From DYRB01 sp963845265 (GTDB lineage: Bacteria; Pseudomonadota; Gammaproteobacteria; Chromatiales; Chromatiaceae), in the NCBI GenBank assembly GCA_963845265.1, contig CAWJRN010000009.1, forward strand, positions 369,229 to 433,228: 64,000 nt of DNA. The letters are read 5' to 3'. How positions within the stretch are numbered: position 1 is the first letter of the stretch; each line of letters opens with the position of its first letter. Both the position numbers and the translations under genes were made by a program. This document shows positions 45,589-54,519 of this stretch, one piece after another. The notes beneath the pieces were generated by a model. That model was not told where the DNA came from, searched no databases, and was given only the letters and a program-made list of their open reading frames with translations.

Positions 45589-46269
45589 ATGAAATCGACT
45601 AATCCGATCGCCGCGCTCTTCGGGCGATCCCCTTTTAAACCCATGCAGCAACACATGGCGATCGTCGCCGAGTGTGTCGCCGAGGTGCAACCCCTGTTTG
45701 AGGCCCTGATGGCCGGCGATCAGGCCGGCGTGACCCAGGCGAAGGACCGGATCTTCGAGAAGGAGAAGGCCGCCGACCTGATCAAGCAAGATATCCGCGG
45801 TCACTTGCCCAAGGGTCTGTTCCTGCCGGTGGACCGCAGGGACCTCTTGGAGGTCCTCAACATGCAGGATGCCATGGCGGATACCGCTCAGGATATCGCC
45901 GGTCTCCTGGTGACCCGCACCATGACGGTCCCGGAAGACATGCAGGCGGACCTGCGGACCCTGGTTCAGCGCTGTGTCGAGACCTGCAACCAGTCGGCCA
46001 CCGTCGTCAACGAGCTCGACGAACTCGTGGAGACGGGGTTCCGCGGGCCAGAGGCGGAGCGGGTGGAGCAGATGGTCGCGGCGCTCTCCCGTATCGAGCA
46101 CGAGACCGACCTCCTGGGCATGTCCCTGGTCACCGCCTTGTTCGCCCATGAGGAGAGCATGAGCCCTGTCTCGGTGATGTTCTGGTATCGACTGATCCAT
46201 TGGATCGGCAACCTCGCGGATGAGGCGGAGCGGGTCGGCAACCGCGTGCTCCTGCTGGTCGCCCGCTAG
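45589..46269 (+). CDS. DUF47 family phosphate transport regulator (TIGR00153)
   Basis: 226 residues, PhoU-like helical bundle. NPIAALFGRSPFKPMQQHM at the N-terminus, then LPVDRRDLLEVLNMQDAMAD and the C-terminal IHWIGNLADEAERVGNRVLLL are the family blocks. The ATG at 45589 follows AGGAGG at 45575-45580; the open frame begins 22 codons earlier without support. Located before the PiT gene, it probably regulates or assembles with that transporter. Confidence 0.9.
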   Translation: MKSTNPIAALFGRSPFKPMQQHMAIVAECVAEVQPLFEALMAGDQAGVTQAKDRIFEKEKAADLIKQDIRGHLPKGLFLPVDRRDLLEVLNMQDAMADTAQDIAGLLVTRTMTVPEDMQADLRTLVQRCVETCNQSATVVNELDELVETGFRGPEAERVEQMVAALSRIEHETDLLGMSLVTALFAHEESMSPVSVMFWYRLIHWIGNLADEAERVGNRVLLLVAR

Positions 46270-46364
46270 CCACAGGACCGACAGAACCATCTCGTCGTCG
46301 CGGCGCCGATCGCTGTGGTGCCGGATATAACACACGCTTTAACCACATATTGAGTGGGGCTTCC

Positions 46365-47630
46365 ATGGAAATTATCGCTGAATGGGGGACAGTCTTTCTG
46401 ACCCTCGCTATCGTTTTCGGTCTCTACATGACCTGGGGCATTGGCGCCAATGACGTCGCCAATGCCATGGGTACCTCGGTGGGCTCCGGGGCCATCACCG
46501 TCAAGCAGGCGATTATCATCGCCGGCATCGCCGAGTTCGCCGGCGCCTATCTCGCCGGCGGCGGCGTGTCTTCCACCATTGCCAAGGGCATCGTCGAGTC
46601 CAGCCTCTATGAGGGCCAGCCGGAGCTGCTGGTGCTAGGTATGCTCGCGGCCCTGCTCGCCGCGGGAATCTGGTTGATGGTCGCCACCACGCGCGGATGG
46701 CCGGTCTCCACCACCCACACCATCGTCGGCGCCGTGGTCGGCATGGCAATCGCCGGCTTCGGCATGGACGCGGTGCACTGGGACAAGATCGGCAAGATCG
46801 TCGCCAGCTGGTTCGTCTCCCCGGTGCTCGGCGGCACCCTCGCCCTGCTGCTCATGCTGAGCATTCGCAAGCTCATCCTCGACGCAGACGACCCCATCGC
46901 CCAGACGCGCAAGTGGGGGCCGGCCTATGCCTTCCTGGTGGGCTGGCTGATCTCCCTGGTTACCCTGGTCAAGGGCCTCAAGCACGTCGATATCCACCTG
47001 TCCACTGTCATGGGCAACGTCCTGGCAGTCGTCATCGGCATCGCCGTCGCCATCCTCGCAAAGTACATGATGAGCCGGGTGAAGCTCGATCCCAAGGCAG
47101 ACAAGAACTTCCACTTCGCCAGTGTCGAGAAGCTCTTCGTGCCCATGATGATCCTCACGGGGTGCGCCATGGCCTTCGCCCACGGCTCCAACGACGTGGC
47201 CAACGGTATCGGCCCCATGGCTGCGGTGATCAACCTGATCAACAGCGGCGGTGTAATCGCGGCCAAGTCCCCGGTCGCCCCCTGGATGCTGCTGCTCGGC
47301 GGCGTCGGCATCATCATCGGCCTGGCCACCTACGGCTACAAGGTCATGCAGACCATCGGCACCCGCATCACCGAGCTGACCCCCACCCGCGGCTACTGCG
47401 CGACCATCGCCGCCGCCGGCGTGGTGGTGCTCGCGTCCGGCTTTGGGCTGCCGGTGTCGACCACCCATATCGCGGTCGGCGGTGTGATGGGCGTTGGCCT
47501 GGCCCGCGGCGTCGGCGCCCTGGACCTGCGCGTCCTCGGCGGGATCGTGCTGTCCTGGTTCGTCACCGTGCCTGCTGGCGCCATCCTCGCCATGTTCTTC
47601 TACTTCGTGTTCAAGGCCATCTTCATCTAG
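46365..47630 (+). CDS. Inorganic phosphate transporter, PiT family
   Basis: 421 residues, 10-12 transmembrane helices. The two duplicated PiT signatures are GANDVANAMGTSVGSGAITV (about 23-42) and HGSNDVANGIGPMAAVINLI (second half). The usual N/T-rich loops STTHTIVGAVVG and STTHIAVGGVMGVG pair in the two halves. The ATG at 46365 gives MEIIAEWGTVFLTL. It imports phosphate, driven by protons or metal-phosphate. Follows the DUF47 gene by 95 bases. Confidence 0.94.
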   Translation: MEIIAEWGTVFLTLAIVFGLYMTWGIGANDVANAMGTSVGSGAITVKQAIIIAGIAEFAGAYLAGGGVSSTIAKGIVESSLYEGQPELLVLGMLAALLAAGIWLMVATTRGWPVSTTHTIVGAVVGMAIAGFGMDAVHWDKIGKIVASWFVSPVLGGTLALLLMLSIRKLILDADDPIAQTRKWGPAYAFLVGWLISLVTLVKGLKHVDIHLSTVMGNVLAVVIGIAVAILAKYMMSRVKLDPKADKNFHFASVEKLFVPMMILTGCAMAFAHGSNDVANGIGPMAAVINLINSGGVIAAKSPVAPWMLLLGGVGIIIGLATYGYKVMQTIGTRITELTPTRGYCATIAAAGVVVLASGFGLPVSTTHIAVGGVMGVGLARGVGALDLRVLGGIVLSWFVTVPAGAILAMFFYFVFKAIFI

Positions 47631-47814
47631 TGCCCACCGCGGTCCTCCCCGACCAGGCGGTTGGGGAGTCCGCACAGTTCAGAAGACGGTTCGTCCATCT
47701 CGTTGGATTGTGAGATGGCGGACTGATCGCTCGACGCGGCCTCGGCCCTGGGAGTGCTTCGATCCGTCCGGGCTGACCGCTGACTCCCAAACACTCTGTC
47801 CAGGTTGAAGGCAC

Positions 47815-48472
47815 TTGTCTGACGCAACACCAAACGATGACGGCGTGATCACAGAGCTCAAGCTCAAACCGGTCAGGGATCTGCAAAAGATCCGCAGCTT
47901 CCCCTTCGATCGGGCCCTGAAATTCAATCAGATCATCGTGACCGGCCCCCCAACGGCCGGCAAGTCGTCCCTGGTGCGAGGTATCGGTGGTTGGTCCGAG
48001 GAAGGCTTCATCGACCTGTCGATCAAGGGTTGGTGGCGCGCCCCCAATCTCGCCCTGCGCCCGCGTGAGGTGCACCTGCTGCTACCCTTTGTGGGCCGGT
48101 CCGCGGCCATGCCCCTCTACCACGAGGATTGGCTGGCCCATTGGCGGGACTTGCAGTTGGATCTGTCCCGCATCTTCATCCCGCCCGCGGCGCGCTTCTT
48201 TTTCTCGGTGAAGTGGCGCTCCCGCTTCGCCTTCGTGTTCCTGCTCCCGCCCGCGGAAGAGTCTGATCCATCGCAATCAGGAGCGCGCCAAGCTGGGTAC
48301 CCACCCGATCGACGAACTCATGGGGCCGGAGCAGCTTCGCCGGCAGTTGGAGATCTATACTCAGGTCGCCCTGCACCTGCATCGCCAGGGGATGATCGTC
48401 TACGTCCGTACCGACGATTCCTCCCCGCCGGCCCGCATCCTCGACGCACCGGAAGACAACAGCCATGGCTAG
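47815..48472 (+). pseudogene. P-loop ATPase broken by a single-base frameshift
   Basis: The first 149 codons read on with a Walker A motif (VTGPPTAGKSSL, K50). Near 48260 the frame leaves protein-like sequence; one base later the adjoining frame continues with LIHRNQERAKLGTHPIDELM and LEIYTQVALHLHRQGMIVYV to a TAG at 48470-48472. That stop overlaps the next ATG at 48465, which supports the restored frame as ancestral. Full length would be about 219 residues. Either a recent mutation, a sequencing error or a programmed shift. Family not recognised beyond P-loop. Confidence 0.7.
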
Positions 48473-49940
48473 CCCTAGCACGACGCCAAATGGTTTCCTC
48501 AAGCGGTTTCGCAGCCTCCTCGACGATATGGAGAGCTGCAACGACGTGGAATTGGCGGAATCGATGCGCCTCGAGGACACCAAGATCCGCGTCCCACAGC
48601 CGGTCCTGCCCGTGCAGCTTCGCCTGGGGGAAGAGGACGGCTACCGCCTCCACATGTACCCGGAATTGGTCGCCCAAGACACCGGCAAGATGCGCCCTAG
48701 TGGGGACTACCTACTCTTCGAGCCGGACCAGTACTTTTCCGAGATCAGTGGGTTTTTGCGTCTGTCCCAGGGCGACTCGCTCATCCTGGGCCGCGAAGAT
48801 CGCGACCAGCGGGTCATGCTCCAATATCCCAAGCTGGTCGACGAGCGCCATCTGCGGATCAAGCTCTCCGACAAGGGGCTTGACCTGCGCAACAAGTCCA
48901 AAGGGCAGGGCTCCTGCCTGGCACCGCTGACCGAGAAGGAGCAGATCGAGCGCCTGGTCCATTGGCGGCAGGGCAAGCTGGCCCGGCTCGCCGAGATGCT
49001 GGGCGGGGGTATCGTTGAACCATCCAAGAGTGAGGGGCTCGACCTCATCGAACGGGTGATCGACCTCATGGGCAAGGAGCCCTATCGCCTGCCGGATAGC
49101 AGCGGCGGCCCCGGCGGCATTCTCGCCTTGCCGGACAAGCCCACCCCGGTGATCGTCGGCGACCTGCATACCCGCATCGACAACCTCCTGGTGATCCTGA
49201 CTCAGAACTGGTTTCTCGAGGCACTGGAGGACGGCAGCGCCCTGCTGATCCTGCTGGGCGACGCGGTCCATCCGGACGCGCCCGGTGAGGAGGAGTACAT
49301 GGAGACCTCCCTGCTGATCATGGACCTGATCTTCCGGCTCAAGCTTCGATTCCCCGAGCGCGTCTTCTATCTGCGAGGCAATCACGACGGCTTCTCGGAG
49401 GACATCAACAAGGCGGGTGTCCCCCAGGGTCCCATGTGGGAACGGGCGCTGCATGACCAGCGCGGACCGAGATACAAGAACGCAATGGCCGAATTCTACG
49501 AGTTGCTGCCCTATGTGGCCCTCACGCCTCGTTACGCGGCTGTCCATGCGGGTCCTCCCTTGGGTAAGGTATCCCGAGAGGCGCTGATCAATATCAAGCA
49601 AAACTCCAAGCTGGAGTATGAGCTGACCCATAACCGCATCCGCTGTCCGCATGCCCCCGTTGGCTATGAACGTGGCGACGTCGTCCGTTTTCGCGATCGC
49701 CTCGGGCTGGGCGCCAGTGCCCCGATCCTGGCCGGTCACACCCCCTTGTCCAACGACGGAACCCTTTGGCTCAACGCCGGGGGTATCGAGAACCATCACG
49801 TCTTGTTGGGCTCTCATCCCCAATGGGCAGGGCTCATCACCCGCATAGGCAAGCACTTGGTGCCGATGTTTTATCCGAATGAGCCACTGATGGCGGTGTT
49901 CAATCAGTTCGTGGAGACTGGCCATGGGATGCGGTTGTGA
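48465..49940 (+). CDS. FHA-like domain metallophosphoesterase
   Basis: 491 residues. The middle N-terminal part has an FHA-like beta-sandwich pattern (LILGRED, KLVDERHLRIKL, around 100-135); the C-terminal half is a calcineurin-like phosphoesterase of the PPP type: VGDLHTRIDN, LLGDAVHPDAPG, YLRGNHDGFSED and AVHAGPP. Such a layout suggests phosphothreonine-dependent recruitment of a protein or nucleotide phosphatase. It overlaps the P-loop gene and lies in the phosphate-transport cluster. Substrate unknown. Confidence 0.82.
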   Translation: MASPSTTPNGFLKRFRSLLDDMESCNDVELAESMRLEDTKIRVPQPVLPVQLRLGEEDGYRLHMYPELVAQDTGKMRPSGDYLLFEPDQYFSEISGFLRLSQGDSLILGREDRDQRVMLQYPKLVDERHLRIKLSDKGLDLRNKSKGQGSCLAPLTEKEQIERLVHWRQGKLARLAEMLGGGIVEPSKSEGLDLIERVIDLMGKEPYRLPDSSGGPGGILALPDKPTPVIVGDLHTRIDNLLVILTQNWFLEALEDGSALLILLGDAVHPDAPGEEEYMETSLLIMDLIFRLKLRFPERVFYLRGNHDGFSEDINKAGVPQGPMWERALHDQRGPRYKNAMAEFYELLPYVALTPRYAAVHAGPPLGKVSREALINIKQNSKLEYELTHNRIRCPHAPVGYERGDVVRFRDRLGLGASAPILAGHTPLSNDGTLWLNAGGIENHHVLLGSHPQWAGLITRIGKHLVPMFYPNEPLMAVFNQFVETGHGMRL

Positions 49941-50039
49941 ACCGCGCAATCACGGTACGTCATAGAACGGTAACAAGGGTGGCATAATCCCCGGCGAGGG
50001 GATTTCCCGTAACAATGTCGCCGGCAGGGGAGAGCGTCG

Positions 50040-50510
50040 ATGTCAGATAAACCTGTGCGTAGGCCCGTACTGGTGCCTGTCGACTTCTCGGCGCACTCCG
50101 AGGCCGCCCTGGTCTACGGGGCCGAGCTTGCCAAGTGTCTCCATCAGCCGGTGTTGGTCCTGCACGTGGTGCATGACCCCAGCAGCATGCCGGGATACTA
50201 CAGTCGTGCCTTGAAGAAGAAGCAGGTCCATCGCATCGAGGACGGTGCGGCCCTGATGCTCGAGGAGTTCATGGAGGCTGTGGTCGCGCGCCATCCGGAA
50301 CTGCAGGGCTTGGCTGGGCTTCGGACCTTGCTCGTGAAGGGCCTGCCTAGTGCGCGCATCCTCGAGGTGTCGGACCAGGAGCGGGCCAGCATCATTGTCC
50401 TCGGCAGCAAGGGAATCACGGGCCTGAAACACCTGATGGTCGGGTCTGTGGCGGAGCGTGTGGTCCACATGGCGTCGGTTCCAGTCACCGTCGTGAAGGC
50501 GGCCAAGTGA
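50040..50510 (+). CDS. Universal stress protein (UspA family)
   Basis: 156 residues. N-terminal VLVPVDFSAHSEAALVYGAE and the ATP-binding GSKGITGLKHLMVGSVAERV motif at about 122-141, then VPVTVVK. It probably binds ATP and responds to stress or growth arrest. ATG start at 50040 behind GGGGAGAG. Its stop overlaps the Na/Pi gene start by four bases, linking it to phosphate transport. Confidence 0.92.
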   Translation: MSDKPVRRPVLVPVDFSAHSEAALVYGAELAKCLHQPVLVLHVVHDPSSMPGYYSRALKKKQVHRIEDGAALMLEEFMEAVVARHPELQGLAGLRTLLVKGLPSARILEVSDQERASIIVLGSKGITGLKHLMVGSVAERVVHMASVPVTVVKAAK

Positions 50511-52327
50511 GCGGCTTGGGCGCTGTGCCGGCTTTCCTCAAGGCCCAATACCGCCAGGGCCACCCAATCCTGGTCCTCGCCCTGCTTGGCGTCTTTGCCA
50601 GCGGTGCCGCGCTCGCCGCGGTCGGGGGGGGCGACGGCCCGGATGCCCAGGCCCTGGATGGCTGGACCATGGGGATGGGGCTGTTCGGTGGCCTCGCGCT
50701 CTTCCTCTATGGGATGGACATGATGGCGGATGCCCTCAAGGCGGTCGCCGGCGAGCGCATGAAGGACATCCTGGCCAAGCTCACCACCAACCGTTTCATG
50801 GGTGCGGTGACCGGGGCCTTCGTCACCGCGGTCATCAATTCGTCTTCCGTCACCACCGTGCTGCTGGTGGGCTTCATCACTGCCGGGCTCATGTCCCTGT
50901 CTCAGTCGATCGGCGTGATCATGGGGGCCAACATCGGCTCCACCGTGACCGCCCAGTTGATCGCCTTCAAGGTTTCCGAGGCGGCCCTGCTGATGATCGG
51001 CGTCGGCTTTGTCATGCTGTTCGTCTCCCGCATCGAGCGTATCCGCCAATACGGCGGCATGCTGATGGGGCTCGGCCTGGTGTTCCTCGGCATGGGGATC
51101 ATGAGCGAAACCATGGCCCCGCTGCGCACCTATGAGCCCTTCCTGACGGTGATGGCACACCTACAGCAAGCCTGGATCGGTATCCTGGTGGGGACCGTAT
51201 TCACCGCCCTGATCCAGTCCTCGGCGGCCACCACGGGTATCGTCATCGTGTTGGCTAGCCAGGGGCTGATCAACCTGCCCACCGGGATCGCAGTGGCCTT
51301 CGGGGCCAACATCGGTACCTGTGCCACGGCGCTGCTGGCGGCGATCGGCAAGCCCCGGGAGGCCGTGCGGGCGGCCCTGGCCCATGTCCTGTTTAACGTG
51401 GCCGGGGTCCTGCTCTTCGTGGGCTTGATCGACCAGCTCGCCCAGGTCGTCGAATGGATCTCCCCAACCTATCCAGACCTCTCGGGCAATGCCCGCCAGG
51501 CCGCCGAGGTGCCCCGCCAGATCGCTAACGCGCACACCCTGTTCAACGTCACCAACACAGTGGTCTTCATCTGGTTTACCGGCCAGTTCGCCCGTGTGGT
51601 CGAGTGGTTGGTGCCGGATCGGCCCCTGGGGGAGGAGGCCCTGGTGGTGCGGCCCAAATATTTGGACGAGGAGCTGCTTGCGACCCCCTCTCTGGCCCTG
51701 GATAGGGCGCGGCTCGAGGTGCTGCATATGGGCGAGCTGGTGCAGGACATGATGTCGCGCATCCTCCCGGCCATCCTCATGGGCAGCAAGGAGACCTTGA
51801 GGAGTGTCGAGCGCATGGACGATGACGTGGACACGCTCCACGGTCACATCATCATTTACCTCGGCAAGATCAGCCGCCTGGCCCTGACCGAGCATCAGAC
51901 CCAGGAGCTGATGGGCTTGATGGAGGCGGTGAACGACCTGGAGAACATCGGTGACGTGATCGAGACCAACCTGGTGGTGCTGGGTCGCGAGCGCATCGAC
52001 CAAGGGGTCTCCATCAGCCAGCCGACCCGCGAAGTGCTGGCTGGGCTGCACAGCGCCGTGACCAAGGCCGTGATGTCGGCGGTCCAGGCGGTGTCCCAGA
52101 AGAACGAGTTGGCCGGTCGCAGCGTCACAGCCATGAAGCAGGAGATCTCCCGCATCGCCGACTCGGCGGCCGCCCACGAGGCCCAGCGGCTGGTGGCAGC
52201 GGAGCCCAATCGCATCCCTGCCTACGCCATTGAGATCGACATCATCGAGAAGCTCAAGCGTATCTACTACTTCGCCAAGCGCATGGCGAAGACAGTGGAG
52301 ACCCGGGAGCCGGTGGAAGCGGAATAG
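50507..52327 (+). CDS. Na/Pi cotransporter family protein with PhoU-like tail
   Basis: 606 residues. Two Na_Pi_cotrans repeats with NSSSVTTVLLVGF and QSSAATTGIVIVLASQG, each the signature of the family, about eight or nine membrane helices, then a PhoU-like helical domain (about 400-595; MDDDVDTLHGHIIIYLGKIS). Start is a GTG at 50507 overlapping the Usp stop. With the DUF47-PiT pair it makes a two-transporter phosphate locus. The next 3' sequence falls directly into Rpn debris and the hairpin element. Confidence 0.92.
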   Translation: MSGLGAVPAFLKAQYRQGHPILVLALLGVFASGAALAAVGGGDGPDAQALDGWTMGMGLFGGLALFLYGMDMMADALKAVAGERMKDILAKLTTNRFMGAVTGAFVTAVINSSSVTTVLLVGFITAGLMSLSQSIGVIMGANIGSTVTAQLIAFKVSEAALLMIGVGFVMLFVSRIERIRQYGGMLMGLGLVFLGMGIMSETMAPLRTYEPFLTVMAHLQQAWIGILVGTVFTALIQSSAATTGIVIVLASQGLINLPTGIAVAFGANIGTCATALLAAIGKPREAVRAALAHVLFNVAGVLLFVGLIDQLAQVVEWISPTYPDLSGNARQAAEVPRQIANAHTLFNVTNTVVFIWFTGQFARVVEWLVPDRPLGEEALVVRPKYLDEELLATPSLALDRARLEVLHMGELVQDMMSRILPAILMGSKETLRSVERMDDDVDTLHGHIIIYLGKISRLALTEHQTQELMGLMEAVNDLENIGDVIETNLVVLGRERIDQGVSISQPTREVLAGLHSAVTKAVMSAVQAVSQKNELAGRSVTAMKQEISRIADSAAAHEAQRLVAAEPNRIPAYAIEIDIIEKLKRIYYFAKRMAKTVETREPVEAE

Positions 52328-52345
52328 ATGGTTGGGTCGGGAGAT

Positions 52346-52469
52346 CGACCGTTCCGAGCCAACCGCGTGGATTCGGTCGTTGGTCGGGATGATCGGGCAG
52401 ATCTGCAACCAGCCCACGGTGAACGAAATCCTCGATTCGCTGTTGCGGCACTGTGTGATACGAGCCTGA
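52346..52469 (+). pseudogene. Rpn-family fragment (middle part)
   Basis: The frame reads GMIGQICNQPTVNEILDSLL, clearly related to GLIEQICDQPTALEILESLL of the intact copy at 57858. The 5' half of the gene is absent, and the 3' end is joined directly to the tail that precedes the hairpin element (from about 52463). Not functional. Confidence 0.75.
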
Positions 52470-52513
52470 GCATCCTGCGCCTGCTGGGGACCGGTGACGA
52501 GACCACCTTGGCC

Positions 52514-52626
52514 CTCGTTCCACCGCTCCTGGGGTGGAACGGAGCGGTAGGCGCTCTGCGCCGCGGGCCTCGCCAGCGCACAGAGCGCCGAAGGTGAGTG
52601 GCTGCACCGCCGAGCGGTCTAACGAG
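52514..52626 (+). repeat. Triple-hairpin element, copy A
   Basis: CTCGTTCCACCGCTCCTGGG opens hairpin 1, followed by the GGCGCTCTGCGCC arm of hairpin 2, and a third CACCGCCGAGCGGT hairpin ending TAACGAG. Hairpins 1-3 each have a few mismatches relative to copy G. It follows the Rpn fragment and lies inside the minus-strand parE gene. Confidence 0.85.
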
Positions 52627-52781
52627 CAAAAAACATTCGGAACGGGATGATCGGCAAGGGCCTCGCCGCGGGCGATGAGGCGATCCACGAGGCGTTCGCC
52701 GGCCTTTGGGTCGTCCCGAGCGATAAATGCCTCGATCTCGGCCATGCGCGCGAAGGCTTGGTCGGTCCAGCGGACCTTCAG
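52627..52781 (-). pseudogene. ParE/RelE-type toxin truncated by the hairpin element
   Basis: Minus-strand frame KVRWTDQAFARMAEIEAFIA, then DDPKAGERLVDRLIARGEAL, is a ParE N-terminus of about 47 residues; after VFC it runs into the triple-hairpin element and is lost. Its start, which should overlap the antitoxin stop as GTGA or ATGA, reads CTGA, so the initiation codon is also decayed. Not functional. Confidence 0.75.
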
Positions 52782-53071
52782 GGGGCGTCCCGCTCGCGCC
52801 GGCGTTCGGCGAGACGGGCACGCAAGGCTTCCGAATCTGTCACTCGGCCCTGTTCCGCATCCACGACGCCCGCCGCCACCGAGGCAAGAAAGCGCTCGCG
52901 GGCGCAGAGGCGGTCGTACTCGGCGGGTGAAAGCATGACGCCGGCTGGACGACCGTTTTGCGTGATGACCAGCGGGCGTGAGGTCCGAGCAACCTGCATC
53001 AGGAGGCGGGCCGCCTGGGTCTTAAACTCGCCGATGGGAATGATGTCTTCGGCGACGTAGAGGTCGATCAT
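52778..53071 (-). CDS. Phd/YefM-type antitoxin
   Basis: 97 residues from the ATG at 53071: MIDLYVAEDIIPIGEFKTQA, with LVITQNGRPAGVMLSPAEYD typical of Phd folds. The toxin of the pair is the broken parE-like frame immediately downstream. The antitoxin frame is intact. An extended frame to 53173 has no support. Confidence 0.85.
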   Translation of the reverse strand: MIDLYVAEDIIPIGEFKTQAARLLMQVARTSRPLVITQNGRPAGVMLSPAEYDRLCARERFLASVAAGVVDAEQGRVTDSEALRARLAERRRERDAP

Positions 53072-53243
53072 GATGCGTGTCCGGGTTCGAATACGGGTCT
53101 GAATGCTGGTCCCTAGTGCCGTTGAACGCAACAGAGGCTGTCGGGTTCGGCAACCCGAAGGCAGGCGGGGCATTCGCCCCGTCCGGAAGGTTTAGGGCCC
53201 CCGAGCAAAGGAAACCCGAGTGCCAGTCCCCAAGACTCCTGCC

Positions 53244-53311
53244 CTCGTTCCACCGCTCCTGCGGTGGAACGGAACGGTCGGCGCTCTGCGCCGCGGGCCT
53301 CGCCAGGGCGC
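53244..53311 (+). repeat. Triple-hairpin element, copy B (partial)
   Basis: Hairpin 1 (CGTTCCACCGC / GCGGTGGAACG) is perfect and the left arm of hairpin 2 with its loop follows, then homology stops within GGGCGCA. The 3' third is missing. The sequence after it (TCACCAGGAACTGGCCTA at 53349) recurs upstream of copy E near 57645. Confidence 0.82.
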
Positions 53312-53382
53312 AACCCTTTATCCTGCTTTTCTCCATGAGGCAAAGCCTCACCAGGAACTGGCCTATACTCACACCTTCAATC

Positions 53383-53415
53383 GCACCGCAAGCCCGTGCA
53401 CCGGGCTTGCGGTGC
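53383..53415 (+). promoter_or_regulatory. 14-bp perfect hairpin in the DUF433/DUF5615 leader
   Basis: GCACCGCAAGCCCG at 53383-53396 pairs exactly with CGGGCTTGCGGTGC at 53402-53415 across a five-base loop, 28 bases before the antitoxin ATG. No T tract follows. It may be an operator for the antitoxin or an RNA structure controlling translation. Confidence 0.6.
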
Positions 53416-53442
53416 GTGCATCCGTCAGCTTGAGGTCCTGTC

Positions 53443-53670
53443 ATGTCAGATCTGAGCCGCATCACCCTCGACCCAGATATTTGCCACGGTAAGCCCTGCA
53501 TCCGCCACATGCGCTGGCCCGTCGAAGTCATCCTCGACCTTGTTTCCGCCGGTATGGGCGTCGATGAAATCCTTGCCGACCACCCCGAACTCGAGCGCGA
53601 CGACATCCGGGCTTGTCTGCATTATGCCCGTCTCCTGGTTTCTGGTGAGTCGCTCCGGCGCGTGGCCTGA
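53443..53670 (+). CDS. DUF433 family antitoxin
   Basis: 75 residues. RITLDPDICHGKPCIRHMRW, then VDEILADHPELERDDIRACL are the DUF433 (VapB45-like) hallmarks: a beta-strand with an invariant CGG/GKPCIR-type motif followed by a winged-helix-like segment. Its stop overlaps the toxin ATG (TGATG). GAGG precedes the start. Confidence 0.88.
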   Translation: MSDLSRITLDPDICHGKPCIRHMRWPVEVILDLVSAGMGVDEILADHPELERDDIRACLHYARLLVSGESLRRVA

Positions 53671-54035
53671 TGAGAGTCCTTTGTGACGTCCATATGCCCT
53701 ACCGGTTAGTGAACTACCTTCGTGAGCGGGGTATCGATGCTACCCATGTGAACAGAATCCTGGACGGCTCGGCGAGCAAAGACGCGGCAGTTGCCGCGTT
53801 CGCTGATGCAAGCGGGATGGTTCTGATCACCAAGGACAGCGATTTCCGCGATAGCCATTTCCTGACTGGGATACCCGGTCGTCTGGTCCGCGTGACCTTG
53901 GGCAACCTGTCGAATGCCGCCCTGCTCACCCTCTTCGATGCGCATTGGAGCGCGTTGAGCCAGTTGCTCGCCCATAGTCCGTGCTACATCGAGCTGAGCA
54001 GCGAGGGGGTCGTCACGTTCGACACGTCTGCCTGA
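53670..54035 (+). CDS. DUF5615 family PIN-like toxin
   Basis: 121 residues. MRVLCDVHMPYRLVNYLRER carries the first acidic residue, SGMVLITKDSDFRDSHFL the central D-S-D-F motif, and LVRVTLGNLSN the late block of the DUF5615 (Mut7-C-like PIN) fold. Probably a ribonuclease toxin neutralised by the upstream DUF433 protein. Complete. Confidence 0.86.
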   Translation: MRVLCDVHMPYRLVNYLRERGIDATHVNRILDGSASKDAAVAAFADASGMVLITKDSDFRDSHFLTGIPGRLVRVTLGNLSNAALLTLFDAHWSALSQLLAHSPCYIELSSEGVVTFDTSA

Positions 54036-54288
54036 ACCAGTTGGGGGCATGAGGGTCCGCAGGCACAACGGGCCCGGATCGAGTCAATTTTGGCGCGGTG
54101 CGACTCGAATGTATTCGAGCCCAGCCCAATATCCCCCCGAAAGTGGGCAATGTGAGACCCCGGCTGTCCCTCAGGGGCATCCCTGCGTTCTGGCGGTCCG
54201 GCGGTTTCTCTAGCACGGACACGGCGGCATAATGGCTCGACATTCGGCCTGTGCGATAAGGTGGTTCCACACGAGGGGGTTAAGCGCT

Positions 54289-54519
54289 TTGGACAAGCAA
54301 CGTCTTGAAGCCCGTATCACCACCCACCCACGCCAATGCGGGGGGCGGCCCTGCATTCGCGGAATGCGCATCCGCGTCGCAGATATCCTCGAGATGTTTG
54401 CCGAAGGCGTGAGTGCCGAAGAGATTCTGTCCGACTTCCCCGACCTGGAGGCCGAGGACATCCAGGCGTGCCTGCTCTTCGCAGCCAGGCGCGCCGACAT
54501 TGCGCGGCTGGTGGCGTGA
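54289..54519 (+). CDS. DUF433 family antitoxin, second copy
   Basis: 76 residues from the TTG at 54289 (open frame from 54232). RITTHPRQCGGRPCIRGMRI, then EEILSDFPDLEAEDIQACLL. The stop overlaps a GTG of the following, broken toxin (GTGA, 54516-54519). Intact, while its toxin is not. It is not a close copy of the 53443 gene, so the two modules were probably acquired separately. Confidence 0.82.
   Translation: MDKQRLEARITTHPRQCGGRPCIRGMRIRVADILEMFAEGVSAEEILSDFPDLEAEDIQACLLFAARRADIARLVA

Noticed and set aside
53080..53110. GGTTCGAATACGGG resembling a tRNA T-arm
   Set aside because: The stem does not close and no acceptor, D or anticodon arms can be fitted around it.
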